DNA from: Closterium sp. Naga37s-1
Lineage: Eukaryota; Streptophyta; Zygnematophyceae; Desmidiales; Closteriaceae
Length of the DNA: 64,000 nt
Assembly: GCA_947471745.1 (NCBI GenBank)
Contig: CANJKZ010000541.1
Span: 248,001 to 312,000 of the forward strand
Direction: 5' to 3'
In this document: in pieces, positions 13,597-25,200 of the stretch
Layout of the letters: each line of letters begins with the position of its first letter
Position numbering within the stretch: position 1 is the stretch's first letter
Position numbers and translations under genes: made by a program
The notes under the pieces: model-generated
The model's input: only the letters and a program-made list of their open reading frames with translations
Databases searched by the model: none
Told to the model about the DNA's origin: nothing

Positions 13597-14484
13597 TTTG
13601 TACCTAGGTTGTAAAAAGCAAGCATCCTCATATTGTTTACGACGCTTGTTACTGTAGCGAAGATGGAAATCTCCAGACTCTTCAGGGTTTCATGTGTCAG
13701 TCTGCTGTTTCCTGCGTGTCAACCTTGGCCAGGCCTACCAGTACTCTTTCTATGGCGGCTCAGGTTGCTCCAGGCTCCAGCCCTCAGACCAGATACTAGC
13801 ATGGCATTCTCGAAGCAGCAGATCTCCATGGCACCTCAAGATTTGTGCAGGCAAGCCGCCATGGTAATTGCAGTTACCGTGTCATCCCGGATATAGGTGC
13901 AGATCTACGATAAGCTCATACGCCTCTATCCAAGCCCAGTGCTGATTTCCGGTCCTCGTTTTTTCAGTGCAGCGCAGGTAATACTGGATGAAGAAACAGT
14001 TTGTACGAATGTCGACAATTGGGTTGACGGGTACGTGATGAGGACTCTGCTGTTCTACTATCCTTTGCTCTTGGCGGGCTATAGTCTGAATGCCTCCCAT
14101 ACTTGTGATGGAGATTCATTCCACGCTGATTCATGTGTGATGATCTTGCCAGTGCTGTTGACGCGAAAGACGTCGTCTGCATGGCAGCAGCAAGCAAGGC
14201 AGGAGGATGATGGGAAAGGGACCAGCAAAGGGAATGGTACACATTGATGGAAACACGGTGTGCAGGGAATACAACGCTTCCCCACTCACCACTCCCTCCC
14301 TTCCCAACACTTACTCCCCCCCTTCCCAACACTCACTTCCTCCCTTCCCAACACTCACTCCCTCCCGCATCTGCTGCCTCTCCCTCACTCACATCTACAC
14401 ATTACGCTCGCATCCCCCCCTTCCACACACACTCATTGCCTCCCCCACACCCGCACTGTCGCACCTCCCGCACTCGCCCCTCCA
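13597..14484. other. RPT4 3' UTR and intergenic spacer
   Basis: No coding signal is evident on either strand. Bases just after the RPT4 stop are presumably 3' UTR. From about 14280 to 14480 the plus strand becomes a C/T-rich tract with repeated CTCCCTCCCTTCCCAACACTCA-like segments, the type of sequence that fills introns of neighbouring genes. The minus-strand gene centred on 15.1-15.7 kb must end somewhere in or near this stretch, but I could not place its terminal exon. Confidence 0.5.
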
Positions 14485-14645
14485 GTGATACTCAACGCAC
14501 CTCCGGTGATGCCCAACGCACCTCCACTGATGCTCAACGCCTTCCCCCATTGACTGCCCCCCTTCGTCTCGTGCTCCACACTCTCCCCACTGCACCCACC
14601 ACCTCCCCTGCAGTGATGCTCAACGCACCTCCAGTGATGCTAAGT
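14485..14645 (-). repeat. 21-bp imperfect repeats carrying splice-donor-like motifs
   Basis: Read on the minus strand, units of about 21 bp resembling AGCATCACTGGAGGTGCGTT occur several times in 14485-14560 and again in 14612-14645, separated by a spacer. Each contains GGAG|GTGCGT, a donor-like sequence, in the orientation of the minus-strand gene upstream. The repeats are diverged by single bases. They are interpreted as copies of an exon end plus donor, by analogy with clearer cases elsewhere in the window, but the parent exon has not been identified. Confidence 0.5.
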
Positions 14646-15140
14646 GTCTTCCCCCACCGAGTCTGCCCCCTTGTGCTCCACACACTCCGCACTGCACACA
14701 CCGCCTCCCCCACGCGCCCCTCCAGCCCCGCGCGCGGGGAGAAGGGCGAGCAGGTGAGCGCGTCGGGAGGGATCTGGAGAGGGGAACAGGAAAGTGGGGG
14801 TGGAGGAGAGGGGGAGGAGAGGGGGAGGAGGGGGGGAGGAGGGGTGAAGAGAGTGAGAGGAGAAGGGAAGCTACGTCGCGATGTCTGGAAGTTGTGTGCA
14901 CGAGAGCGGGGGCCATGTTGCAACCGTTCCTTGGGCGCTGCAAACATGCTGCTAACCTGTTGCTAACATGGTGCCGGGGAGGAGAGAGGGGGGCAGGGAT
15001 GAGGAGATTGAGTGAGGGGTTGGAGGGGGGTCGGCGGGTGACGATGGGGGCGGGGGGGGAAGTGGGGGGGGAGAAGAAGGGAGGGGCGAGAGGATGATGG
15101 AGAGTGATGGTAAGAAAGGGGCATTGCAAGCACTGCTCAC

Positions 15141-15746
15141 CTCTTCCAGTGAGTGCACTTCGAAAACGAGAGACCTGGGTTCGAATCCCACTGCCGTGAT
15201 TAACCTCAGGCTGGTGATCATCCCTCTGTACAGAAATAGGCCGTCCAATCGCGTCACAGGATCCACGAATGCCACGCTGGCATCGTAGATGGACCAATCC
15301 AGGTCTCGCTCGTACTGCACCGGCAGGTCCTCCCGTAAAACGCGCATCACTCGCGCCACGCGCGCATCGGACGCCTCCGCAGCTCCGCCCGCGCCTTCTA
15401 CTTGCGCCCTCGCTGCTCCGCCTTCATCTCCCGCTGCTCCGCGCGCAAGGGGGATGCGCCGACCCTCCGGTCTCACGCCGAGTGTTCCCTGCCTCACTCC
15501 GCCGTTATGCGCGCTTCTTCGAGGGCGCGGCTCTTTGGCGCGCCTCGGATTCCCCCCGCCAAAGCACAACGCGCAGGCAGAATGAGGCGCGGGATGGTAA
15601 GTGGGCTTCCGAGTGACGTCGAAATGGGAAACGTAGAGCGAGCGATCAGATTTCGAGTCTGTTGTGGGGAGAAGTGCGCGGGGAAAGGCTGCGCCGGGCG
15701 TGCGCGGGAGCGGAAGGGGGAAGCAGATTGCGGCGGTGGGCGGCAT
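15141..15746 (-). CDS. DUF2358-like (NTF2/SnoaL-fold) protein, 5' exon only
   Basis: On the minus strand an open frame starts at ATG 15746 and runs 202 codons to a donor GAG|GTGAGC at 15141. The first 100 or so residues are Arg/Ala/Ser/Pro-rich with few acids at the very start, compatible with an organellar transit peptide. The conserved part reads VLREDLPVQYERDLDWSIYD, then FVDPVTRLDGLFLYRGM and a FEPRSLVFEVHSLEE segment. This matches the beginning of the plant DUF2358 family, whose members are mostly plastid proteins of unknown activity and sometimes fused to SOUL haem-binding domains. Downstream exons on the minus strand (below 15140) were not resolved; the region is CT-rich with donor-like repeats. 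The start codon is tentative. The gene is divergent from LRR gene A. Confidence 0.6.
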
Positions 15747-16295
15747 GGGGAAATATTATTAAAACAGAACTGGACGTCGCGTGTTGGAGGCTTGGCAAAA
15801 TGGAGGGTGAAAGGGTCACCCTTCAGAGTGAAAGGTGGAGCGACAAGAATGTGGTGCTTCGCAGATTGGACCGGACTGGAAATGTGAGGGGAAAGTGGAG
15901 GTGGGGTGAAGAGGGTAAGGATGACATCTACGCGATAGAAGCGCGTCATTTTATAGGAATGGAGCGTCAAACATCTGGATAACGATATACTGTTTTCGCG
16001 CTTCCAAATTTATGTTTCAGTCGAAGTGAAAGACCTTGATGTCAACATCCGCACCAAACCGAAACTAACCAAAGCCAACCGCATTGCATCACATGATTTA
16101 TCCAACCGAGTCTCCCCTTCGTGAACATCCTCATTTGCTGTCTATTCTAGCCCACACGTCAGCCATCACGATCAATGCCGCTAGCCTTCTAGCTTCACCA
16201 TCCTCTTTACTTCAACTTCCCTCCCTCAAGCTTCGCAATCGTCCCCTCCTGCGTTCCCGAATCCCCACCCTCGGACTGCACGTTTTCCAAAAATC
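15747..16295. other. Divergent spacer between the DUF2358-like gene and LRR gene A
   Basis: About 550 bp separate the two divergent start codons. It presumably holds both promoters and 5' UTRs. I see no clear TATA box or other named element and no convincing coding sequence. Confidence 0.4.
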
Positions 16296-19200
16296 ATGCC
16301 CCCAGATCATCTCACGCGGCTACTCGCTCAGCCGCATTGCCGTCACGATGCTTCAACTTGTCGACACGACCCGCGGCGGCATTGCCAGCGGCGGCTTCAA
16401 CGGATCTTTGTCATCGCGGCGCTCGTCGCGCTCCTTGCGTCGTCACCGCTGCCAGCCACGGTGCGCGCCGGCGTCATCCAGCCGCTGCCGGGGCTCGCCA
16501 CGGCCGATGACGTGGCGCTTGCTGAGAGTACGTCGCGTGTGATTGTAGCGCGGCGGCGGCGATTTGAGGATGGGTGCTCATTGTAACGGCCCGGGGCGAC
16601 GTAAAACGGCGCGTGCTGGCGAGGCGACGAATGGCGGGACTCTCGGGTGGATGGAAGACGGCGGCGAGGAATGGAAGCATGAGTTCTGAGGTGTCGCCTC
16701 GCCGCGACCCCAACCCGTCTACCCGCACAGCATGCTCATTCCGCCCATTCGCCTCCGTTCTTTCCCTCCTCCTCCCCGCCTCCGCGCGTCCAGCATCTCT
16801 CTCCCCCATCTCCACCCTCCCCTCTTTCCCCCTCTCCAACTCCTCCCCCCGCAGAGGCGGCGCTGCTGTCGCTGGCGGCAGCGCTGGGCGGGCACGCGGC
16901 GTTCCGGTGGGCGGGGTGGGTGAACGCGTCGCAGGGGCTGTCGGTGCAGCAGAGCAAGCCGTGCGTGCAGTTCTGGGAGTTCCTCTCCTGCGACTCGCAC
17001 GGCCGCGTCTCCAGCATGTGAGCAACTGAGGGCGGGTCCCAGCATGTGAGCGCTGTGAGGAGGCTGTGAGGGGGATGTGGGGATAAGAAGGTGCGTATCC
17101 AGCATGCGAGGCCGTGAGGGGGCGGTGGGGATGAGCAAGCCATGCGTGCAGTTCTGAAGGGAAGAAGGAAGAAGATGGAAGGGAGTTCCCCTCCTGTGAC
17201 TCCCACGGCCGTCTCGCCAGCATGTGAGCGCCGTGAGGGGGCAGTGGGAACGTTCATGTGAGGGTGGCAAGGGAAGAGACGGCGGATTGAGCGTGGTGTT
17301 GGCAACACGCGCATCAACCCCTCCGTTTGCACCCTTTCACTCCCCCTCTGCCTTGCGCCCCCCTCCTCCTCTCGCCTCTTTCCTTTCCTTTACTATGGTC
17401 CTCCCACCGGTACCCCCATCTTCCCCTTCCTCACCTGCTACCACCTCGTCCCGTTCCCCCTCCTCCCTGTCCCCCCTCTCCCCCCTCCCCGGACTGCCCC
17501 CTTCTTCTTCCTTCTTTCCACCCTCCCCCGTCTTCTCCCTTCCATCTTTTTCCTTCTTCCCTTCATCCTTTCCTTTCCCTCCGTTCCCCCCCCCCCCCTT
17601 CGTCCCTTTCTCCCGGTCTTCAACTTCCTCCCTTCCTCCCTTCCGCCACCCACCACAGCAACATTGCCAACCCCACTTTAGCCGTCATCAATGCGTCGTG
17701 GGCCAATCAGAAGACGCCAGGTGGCTTAAAGGGGTCGATCCCCTGGGATTCCCTCACGGCGCTGGAGCACCTGCAGGCCGTTGATCTGTCGGGCAACTCC
17801 ATCTCTGGCCCTCCGTTCACTGCTGCCATCTCCAAGTTCACTGCGTTGAGAGACATGTGAGTGGGGAGGGAGGAGAGTGAGGGGGATGAGAGAGTGAGGG
17901 ATGAGAGAGTGAGGGGGATTTGAGTGACCAGGGGTGTGAGCAGGCAACTCCATCTCTGGCCCTCCATTCACTGCTGCCATCTCCAAGTTCACTGCGCTGA
18001 GAGACATGTGAGGAGGATTAGGGTGAGTGGGATGAGGGTGAGGGGGGTGAGAGTGAGGAGGATGAGAGTGAGGAGGATGAGAGTGAGGAGGATGAGAGTG
18101 AGGAGGATGAGAGTGAGGAGGATGAGAGTGAGGGGGATGAGAGTGAGGGGGATGAGAGTGAGGGGGATGAGAGTGAGGAGGATGAGAGTGAGGAGGATGA
18201 GAGTGAGGAGGATGAGAGTGAGGAGGATGAGAGTGAGGAGGATGAGAGTGAGGAGGATGAGAGTGAGGGGGATGAGAGTGAGGGGGATGAGAGTGAGGGG
18301 GATGAGAGTGAGGGGGATGAGAGTGAGGGGGATGAGAGTGAGGGGGATGAGAGTGAGGGGGATGAGAGTGAGGGGGATGAGAGGGAGGGGGGATGATTGA
18401 AAGGGAGATGTGAATAAGGAGGTTTAGAATGACGGGTTGTGAGGGGGGTTGTGCGAAGGTGGTCGACGGTCAACGACGAGAGTGAGAGATTCGAATGACC
18501 TGTTAGCGATTGCGTTTCAACCCCTCTTCCTAACCCCCGCCCCCTCCCTCTCCCCCTCATCCCTCGACCCCCCGTTGTTTGCCCATCGTCCCTCAGAACC
18601 TTGCTCTACCCTCACCCCATACCCCCCGTTGTTTGCCCATCGTCCCTCAGAACCTTGCTCTACCCTCACCCCATACCCCCCGTTGTTTGCCCATCGTCCC
18701 TCAGAACCTTGCTCTACCCTCACCCCATACCCCCCGTTGTTTGCCCATCGTCCCTCAGAACCTTGCTCTACTCTCACCCCATACCCCCCGTTGTTTGCCC
18801 ATCGTCCCTCAGAACCTTGCTCTACCCTCACCCCATACCCCCCGTTGTTTGCCCATCGTCCCTCAGAACCTTGCTCTACCCTCACCCCATACCCCCCGTT
18901 GTTTGCCCATCGTCCCTCAGAACCTTGCTCTACTCTCACCCCATACCCCCCGTTGTTTGCCCATCGTCCCTCAGAACCTTGCTCTACCCTCACCCCATAC
19001 CCCCCGTTGTTTGCCCATCGTCCCTCAGAACCTTGCTCTACCCTCACCCCATACCCCCCGTTGTTTGCCCATCGTCCCTCAGAACCTTGCTCTACCCTCA
19101 CCCCATACCCCCCGTTGTTTGCCCATCGTCCCTCAGAACCTTGCTCTACCCTCACCCCATACCCCCCGTTGTTTGCCCATCGTCCCTCAGAACCTTGCTC

Positions 19201-22200
19201 TACCCTCACCCCATACCCCCCGTTGTTTGCCCATCGTCCCTCAGAACCTTGCTCTACCCTCACCCCATACCCCCCGTTGTTTGCCCATCGTCCCTCAGAA
19301 CCTTGCTCTACCCTCACCCCATACCCCCCGTTGTTTGCCCATCGTCCCTCAGAACCTTGCTCTACCCTCACCCCATACCCCCCGTTGTTTGCCCATCGTC
19401 CCTCAGAACCTTGCTCTACCCTCACCCCATACCCCCCGTTGTTTGCCCATCGTCCCTCAGAACCTTGCTCTACCCTCACCCCATACCCCCCGTTGTTTGC
19501 CCATCGTCCCTCAGAACCTTGCTCTACCCTCACCCCATACCCCCCGTTGTTTGCCCATCGTCCCTCAGAACCTTGCTCTACCCTCACCCCATACCCCCCG
19601 TTGTTTGCCCATCGTCCCTCAGAACCTTGCTCTACCCTCACCCCATACCCCCCGTTGTTTGCCCATCGTCCCTCAGAACCTTGCTCTACCCTCACCCCAT
19701 ACCCCCCGTTGTTTGCCCATCGTCCCTCAGAACCTTGCTCTACCCTCACCCCATACCCCCCGTTGTTTGCCCATCGTCCCTCAGAACCTTGCTCTACCCT
19801 CACCCCATACCCCCCGTTGTTTGCCCATCGTCCCTCAGAACCTTGCTCTACCCTCACCCCATACCCCCCGTTGTTTGCCCATCGTCCCTCAGAACCTTGC
19901 TCTACCCTCACCCCATACCCCCCGTTGTTTGCCCATCGTCCCTCAGAACCTTGCTCTACCCTCACCCCATACCCCCCGTTGTTTGCCCATCGTCCCTCAG
20001 AACCTTGCTCTACCCTCACCCCATACCCCCCGTTGTTTGCCCATCGTCCCTCAGAACCTTGCTCTACCCTCACCCCATACCCCCCGTTGTTTGCCCATCG
20101 TCCCTCAGAACCTTGCTCTACCCTCACCCCATACCCCCCGTTGTTTGCCCATCGTCCCTCAGAACCTTGCTCTACCCTCACCCCATACCCCCCGTTGTTT
20201 GCCCATCGTCCCTCAGAACCTTGCTCTACCCTCACCCCATACCCCCCGTTGTTTGCCCATCGTCCCTCAGAACCTTGCTCTACCCTCACCCCATACCCCC
20301 CGTTGTTTGCCCATCGTCCCTCAGAACCTTGCTCTACCCTCACCCCATACCCCCCGTTGTTTGCCCATCGTCCCTCAGAACCTTGCTCTACCCTCACCCC
20401 ATACCCCCCGTTGTTTGCCCATCGTCCCTCAGAACCTTGCTCTACCCTCACCCCATACCCCCCGTTGTTTGCCCATCGTCCCTCAGAACCTTGCTCTACC
20501 CTCACCCCATACCCCCCGTTGTTTGCCCATCGTCCCTCAGAACCTTGCTCTACCCTCACCCCATACCCCCCGTTGTTTGCCCATCGTCCCTCAGAACCTT
20601 GCTCTACCCTCACCCCATACCCCCCGTTGTTTGCCCATCGTCCCTCAGAACCTTGCTCTACCCTCACCCCATACCCCCCGTTGTTTGCCCATCGTCCCTC
20701 AGAACCTTGCTCTACCCTCACCCCATACCCCCCGTTGTTTGCCCATCGTCCCTCAGAACCTTGCTCTACCCTCACCCCATACCCCCCGTTGTTTGCCCAT
20801 CGTCCCTCAGAACCTTGCTCTACCCTCACCCCATACCCCCCGTTGTTTGCCCATCGTCCCTCAGAACCTTGCTCTACCCTCACCCCATACCCCCCGTTGT
20901 TTGCCCATCGTCCCTCAGAACCTTGCTCTACCCTCACCCCATACCCCCCGTTGTTTGCCCATCGTCCCTCAGAACCTTGCTCTACCCTCACCCCATACCC
21001 CCCGTTGTTTGCCCATCGTCCCTCAGAACCTTGCTCTACCCTCACCCCATACCCCCCGTTGTTTGCCCATCGTCCCTCAGAACCTTGCTCTACCCTCACC
21101 CCATACCCCCCGTTGTTTGCCCATCGTCCCTCAGAACCTTGCTCTACCCTCACCCCATACCCCCCGTTGTTTGCCCATCGTCCCTCAGAACCTTGCTCTA
21201 CCCTCACCCCATACCCCCCGTTGTTTGCCCATCGTCCCTCAGAACCTTGCTCTACCCTCACCCCATACCCCCCGTTGTTTGCCCATCGTCCCTCAGAACC
21301 TTGCTCTACCCTCACCCCATACCCCCCGTTGTTTGCCCATCGTCCCTCAGAACCTTGCTCTACCCTCACCCCATACCCCCCGTTGTTTGCCCATCGTCCC
21401 TCAGAACCTTGCTCTACCCTCACCCCATACCCCCCGTTGTTTGCCCATCGTCCCTCAGAACCTTGCTCTACCCTCACCCCATACCCCCCGTTGTTTGCCC
21501 ATCGTCCCTCAGAACCTTGCTCTACCCTCACCCCATACCCCCCGTTGTTTGCCCATCGTCCCTCAGAACCTTGCTCTACTCTCACCCCATACCCCCCGTT
21601 GTTTGCCCATCGTCCCTCAGAACCTTGCTCTACCCTCACCCCATACCCCCCGTTGTTTGCCCATCGTCCCTCAGAACCTTGCTCTACCCTCACCCCATAC
21701 CCCCCGTTGTTTGCCCATCGTCCCTCAGAACCTTGCTCTACCCTCACCCCATACCCCCCGTTGTTTGCCCATCGTCCCTCAGAACCTTGCTCTACCCTCA
21801 CCCCATACCCCCCGTTGTTTGCCCATCGTCCCTCAGAACCTTGCTCTACCCTCACCCCATACCCCCCGTTGTTTGCCCATCGTCCCTCAGAACCTTGCTC
21901 TACCCTCACCCCATACCCCCCGTTGTTTGCCCATCGTCCCTCAGAACCTTGCTCTACCCTCACCCCATACCCCCCGTTGTTTGCCCATCGTCCCTCAGAA
22001 CCTTGCTCTACCCTCACCCCATACCCCCCGTTGTTTGCCCATCGTCCCTCAGAACCTTGCTCTACCCTCACCCCATACCCCCCGTTGTTTGCCCATCGTC
22101 CCTCAGAACCTTGCTCTACCCTCACCCCATACCCCCCGTTGTTTGCCCATCGTCCCTCAGAACCTTGCTCTACCCTCACCCCATACCCCCCGTTGTTTGC

Positions 22201-25200
22201 CCATCGTCCCTCAGAACCTTGCTCTACCCTCACCCCATACCCCCCGTTGTTTGCCCATCGTCCCTCAGAACCTTGCTCTACCCTCACCCCATACCCCCCG
22301 TTGTTTGCCCATCGTCCCTCAGAACCTTGCTCTACCCTCACCCCATACCCCCGTTGTTTGCCCATCGTCCCTCAGAACCTTGCTCTACCCTCACCCCATA
22401 CCCCCCGTTGTTTGCCCATCGTCCCTCAGAACCTTGCTCTACCCTCACCCCATACCCCCCGTTGTTTGCCCATCGTCCCTCAGAACCTTGCTCTACCCTC
22501 ACCCCATACCCCCCGTTGTTTGCCCATCGTCCCTCAGAACCTTGCTCTACCCTCACCCCATACCCCCCGTTGTTTGCCCATCGTCCCTCAGAACCTTGCT
22601 CTACCCTCACCCCATACCCCCCGTTGTTTGCCCATCGTCCCTCAGAACCTTGCTCTACCCTCACCCCATACCCCCCGTTGTTTGCCCATCGTCCCTCAGA
22701 ACCTTGCTCTACCCTCACCCCATACCCCCCGTTGTTTGCCCATCGTCCCTCAGAACCTTGCTCTACCCTCACCCCATACCCCCCGTTGTTTGCCCATCGT
22801 CCCTCAGAACCTTGCTCTACCCTCACCCCATACCCCCCGTTGTTTGCCCATCGTCCCTCAGAACCTTGCTCTACCCTCACCCCATACCCCCCGTTGTTTG
22901 CCCATCGTCCCTCAGAACCTTGCTCTACCCTCACCCCATACCCCCCGTTGTTTGCCCATCGTCCCTCAGAACCTTGCTCTACCCTCACCCCATACCCCCC
23001 GTTGTTTGCCCATCGTCCCTCAGAACCTTGCTCTACCCTCACCCCATACCCCCCGTTGTTTGCCCATCGTCCCTCAGAACCTTGCTCTACCCTCACCCCA
23101 TACCCCCCGTTGTTTGCCCATCGTCCCTCAGAACCTTGCTCTACCCTCACCCCATACCCCCCGTTGTTTGCCCATCGTCCCTCAGAACCTTGCTCTACCC
23201 TCACCCCATACCCCCCGTTGTTTGCCCATCGTCCCTCAGAACCTTGCTCTACCCTCACCCCATACCCCCCGTTGTTTGCCCATCGTCCCTCAGAACCTTG
23301 CTCTACCCTCACCCCATACCCCCCGTTGTTTGCCCATCGTCCCTCAGAACCTTGCTCTACCCTCACCCCATACCCCCCGTTGTTTGCCCATCGTCCCTCA
23401 GAACCTTGCTCTACCCTCACCCCATACCCCCCGTTGTTTGCCCATCGTCCCTCAGAACCTTGCTCTACCCTCACCCCATACCCCCCGTTGTTTGCCCATC
23501 GTCCCTCAGAACCTTGCTCTACCCTCACCCCATACCCCCCGTTGTTTGCCCATCGTCCCTCAGAACCTTGCTCTACCCTCACCCCATACCCCCCGTTGTT
23601 TGCCCATCGTCCCTCAGAACCTTGCTCTACCCTCACCCCATACCCCCCGTTGTTTGCCCATCGTCCCTCAGAACCTTGCTCTACCCTCACCCCATACCCC
23701 CCGTTGTTTGCCCATCGTCCCTCAGAACCTTGCTCTACCCTCACCCCATACCCCCCGTTGTTTGCCCATCGTCCCTCAGAACCTTGCTCTACCCTCACCC
23801 CATACCCCCCGTTGTTTGCCCATCGTCCCTCAGAACCTTGCTCTACCCTCACCCCATACCCCCCGTTGTTTGCCCATCGTCCCTCAGAACCTTGCTCTAC
23901 CCTCACCCCATACCCCCCGTTGTTTGCCCATCGTCCCTCAGAACCTTGCTCTACCCTCACCCCATACCCCCCGTTGTTTGCCCATCGTCCCTCAGAACCT
24001 TGCTCTACCCTCACCCCATACCCCCCGTTGTTTGCCCATCGTCCCTCAGAACCTTGCTCTACCCTCACCCCATACCCCCCGTTGTTTGCCCATCGTCCCT
24101 CAGAACCTTGCTCTACCCTCACCCCATACCCCCCGTTGTTTGCCCATCGTCCCTCAGAACCTTGCTCTACCCTCACCCCATACCCCCCGTTGTTTGCCCA
24201 TCGTCCCTCAGAACCTTGCTCTACCCTCACCCCATACCCCCCGTTGTTTGCCCATCGTCCCTCAGAACCTTGCTCTACCCTCACCCCATACCCCCCCGTT
24301 GTTTGCCCATCGTCCCTCAGAACCTTGCTCTACCCTCACCCCATACCCCCCGTTGTTTGCCCATCGTCCCTCAGAACCTTGCTCTACCCTCACCCCATAC
24401 CCCCCGTTTTTTGCCCATCGTCCCTCAGAACCTTGCTCTACCCTCACCCCATACCCCCCGTTGTTTGCCCATCGTCCCTCAGAACCTTGCTCTACCCTCA
24501 CCCCATACCCCCCGTTGTTTGCCCATCGTCCCTCAGAACCTTGCTCTACCCTCACCCCATACCCCCCGTTGTTTGCCCATCGTCCCTCAGAACCTTGCTC
24601 TGCTCTACCCTTACCCCATACCCCCCTCAACCTCTCACACCTTTGTCCCAAGCCCCTCGCACCGCAGAGCGTCTGTGGTGGAGGCGCGGGAGCTGCCTCA
24701 AGAACTCCCCGCGCACCTCCTGAACCCCACGGTGCACCACCTGCCTGCCCATACTCTCCTCACCTTCTCTCCCCTCCTTCCCCCCATCCCTCCGCATCTT
24801 CCCCCACCCCCCCATCCCCATCCGTCTGCCCTTTTCCCCCGCCACCCTCGCCTCCCTACCCCCGTTCCCCCCCCTCCTCCTCCCATCCCCGCTCTCCCCC
24901 CTGTCCCCCGCCCATCCCTCCGCGGCAGCCAGCTCGCCCGCAATGCCCTGGATGCGCCTCTGGTAAACGACCTCTCCGCGCTCTCCAACCTGCAGAAGCT
25001 GTAAGCGCTGTCTAGTTTTGAGGCGCGCCTCACAACTAGAATCTGGTAAGCAAGCTCCCCATGCTCTTCAACTCAACCTGCAAGAAGCCGTGAGCTCTGC
25101 CCCGCCCGCTGGGCGGCGCTGCGGTGGTGGTAGGGGCTGCTTTGGTTGGCGGGTCGTGGGTGGAAGCAGGGGTGTCAGTGCGCGGTGCTGCTGGCTGGGG

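Noticed and set aside
13138..14332. Small open frames on both strands after RPT4
   Set aside because: They show no recognisable domains or splice structure and overlap the RPT4 exons or 3' UTR.
15150..15220. tRNA-like B box GGTTCGAATCC on the plus strand near 15179
   Set aside because: No matching acceptor stem, D arm or anticodon arm can be built around it. The minus strand here encodes a conserved-looking DUF2358 segment (FEPRSLVFEVHSLEE).
18449..25015. Open frames of up to 2188 codons on both strands across the 54-bp array
   Set aside because: The repeat period is a multiple of three with no stops, so several frames stay open by construction. The array lies between well-defined LRR-A exons.
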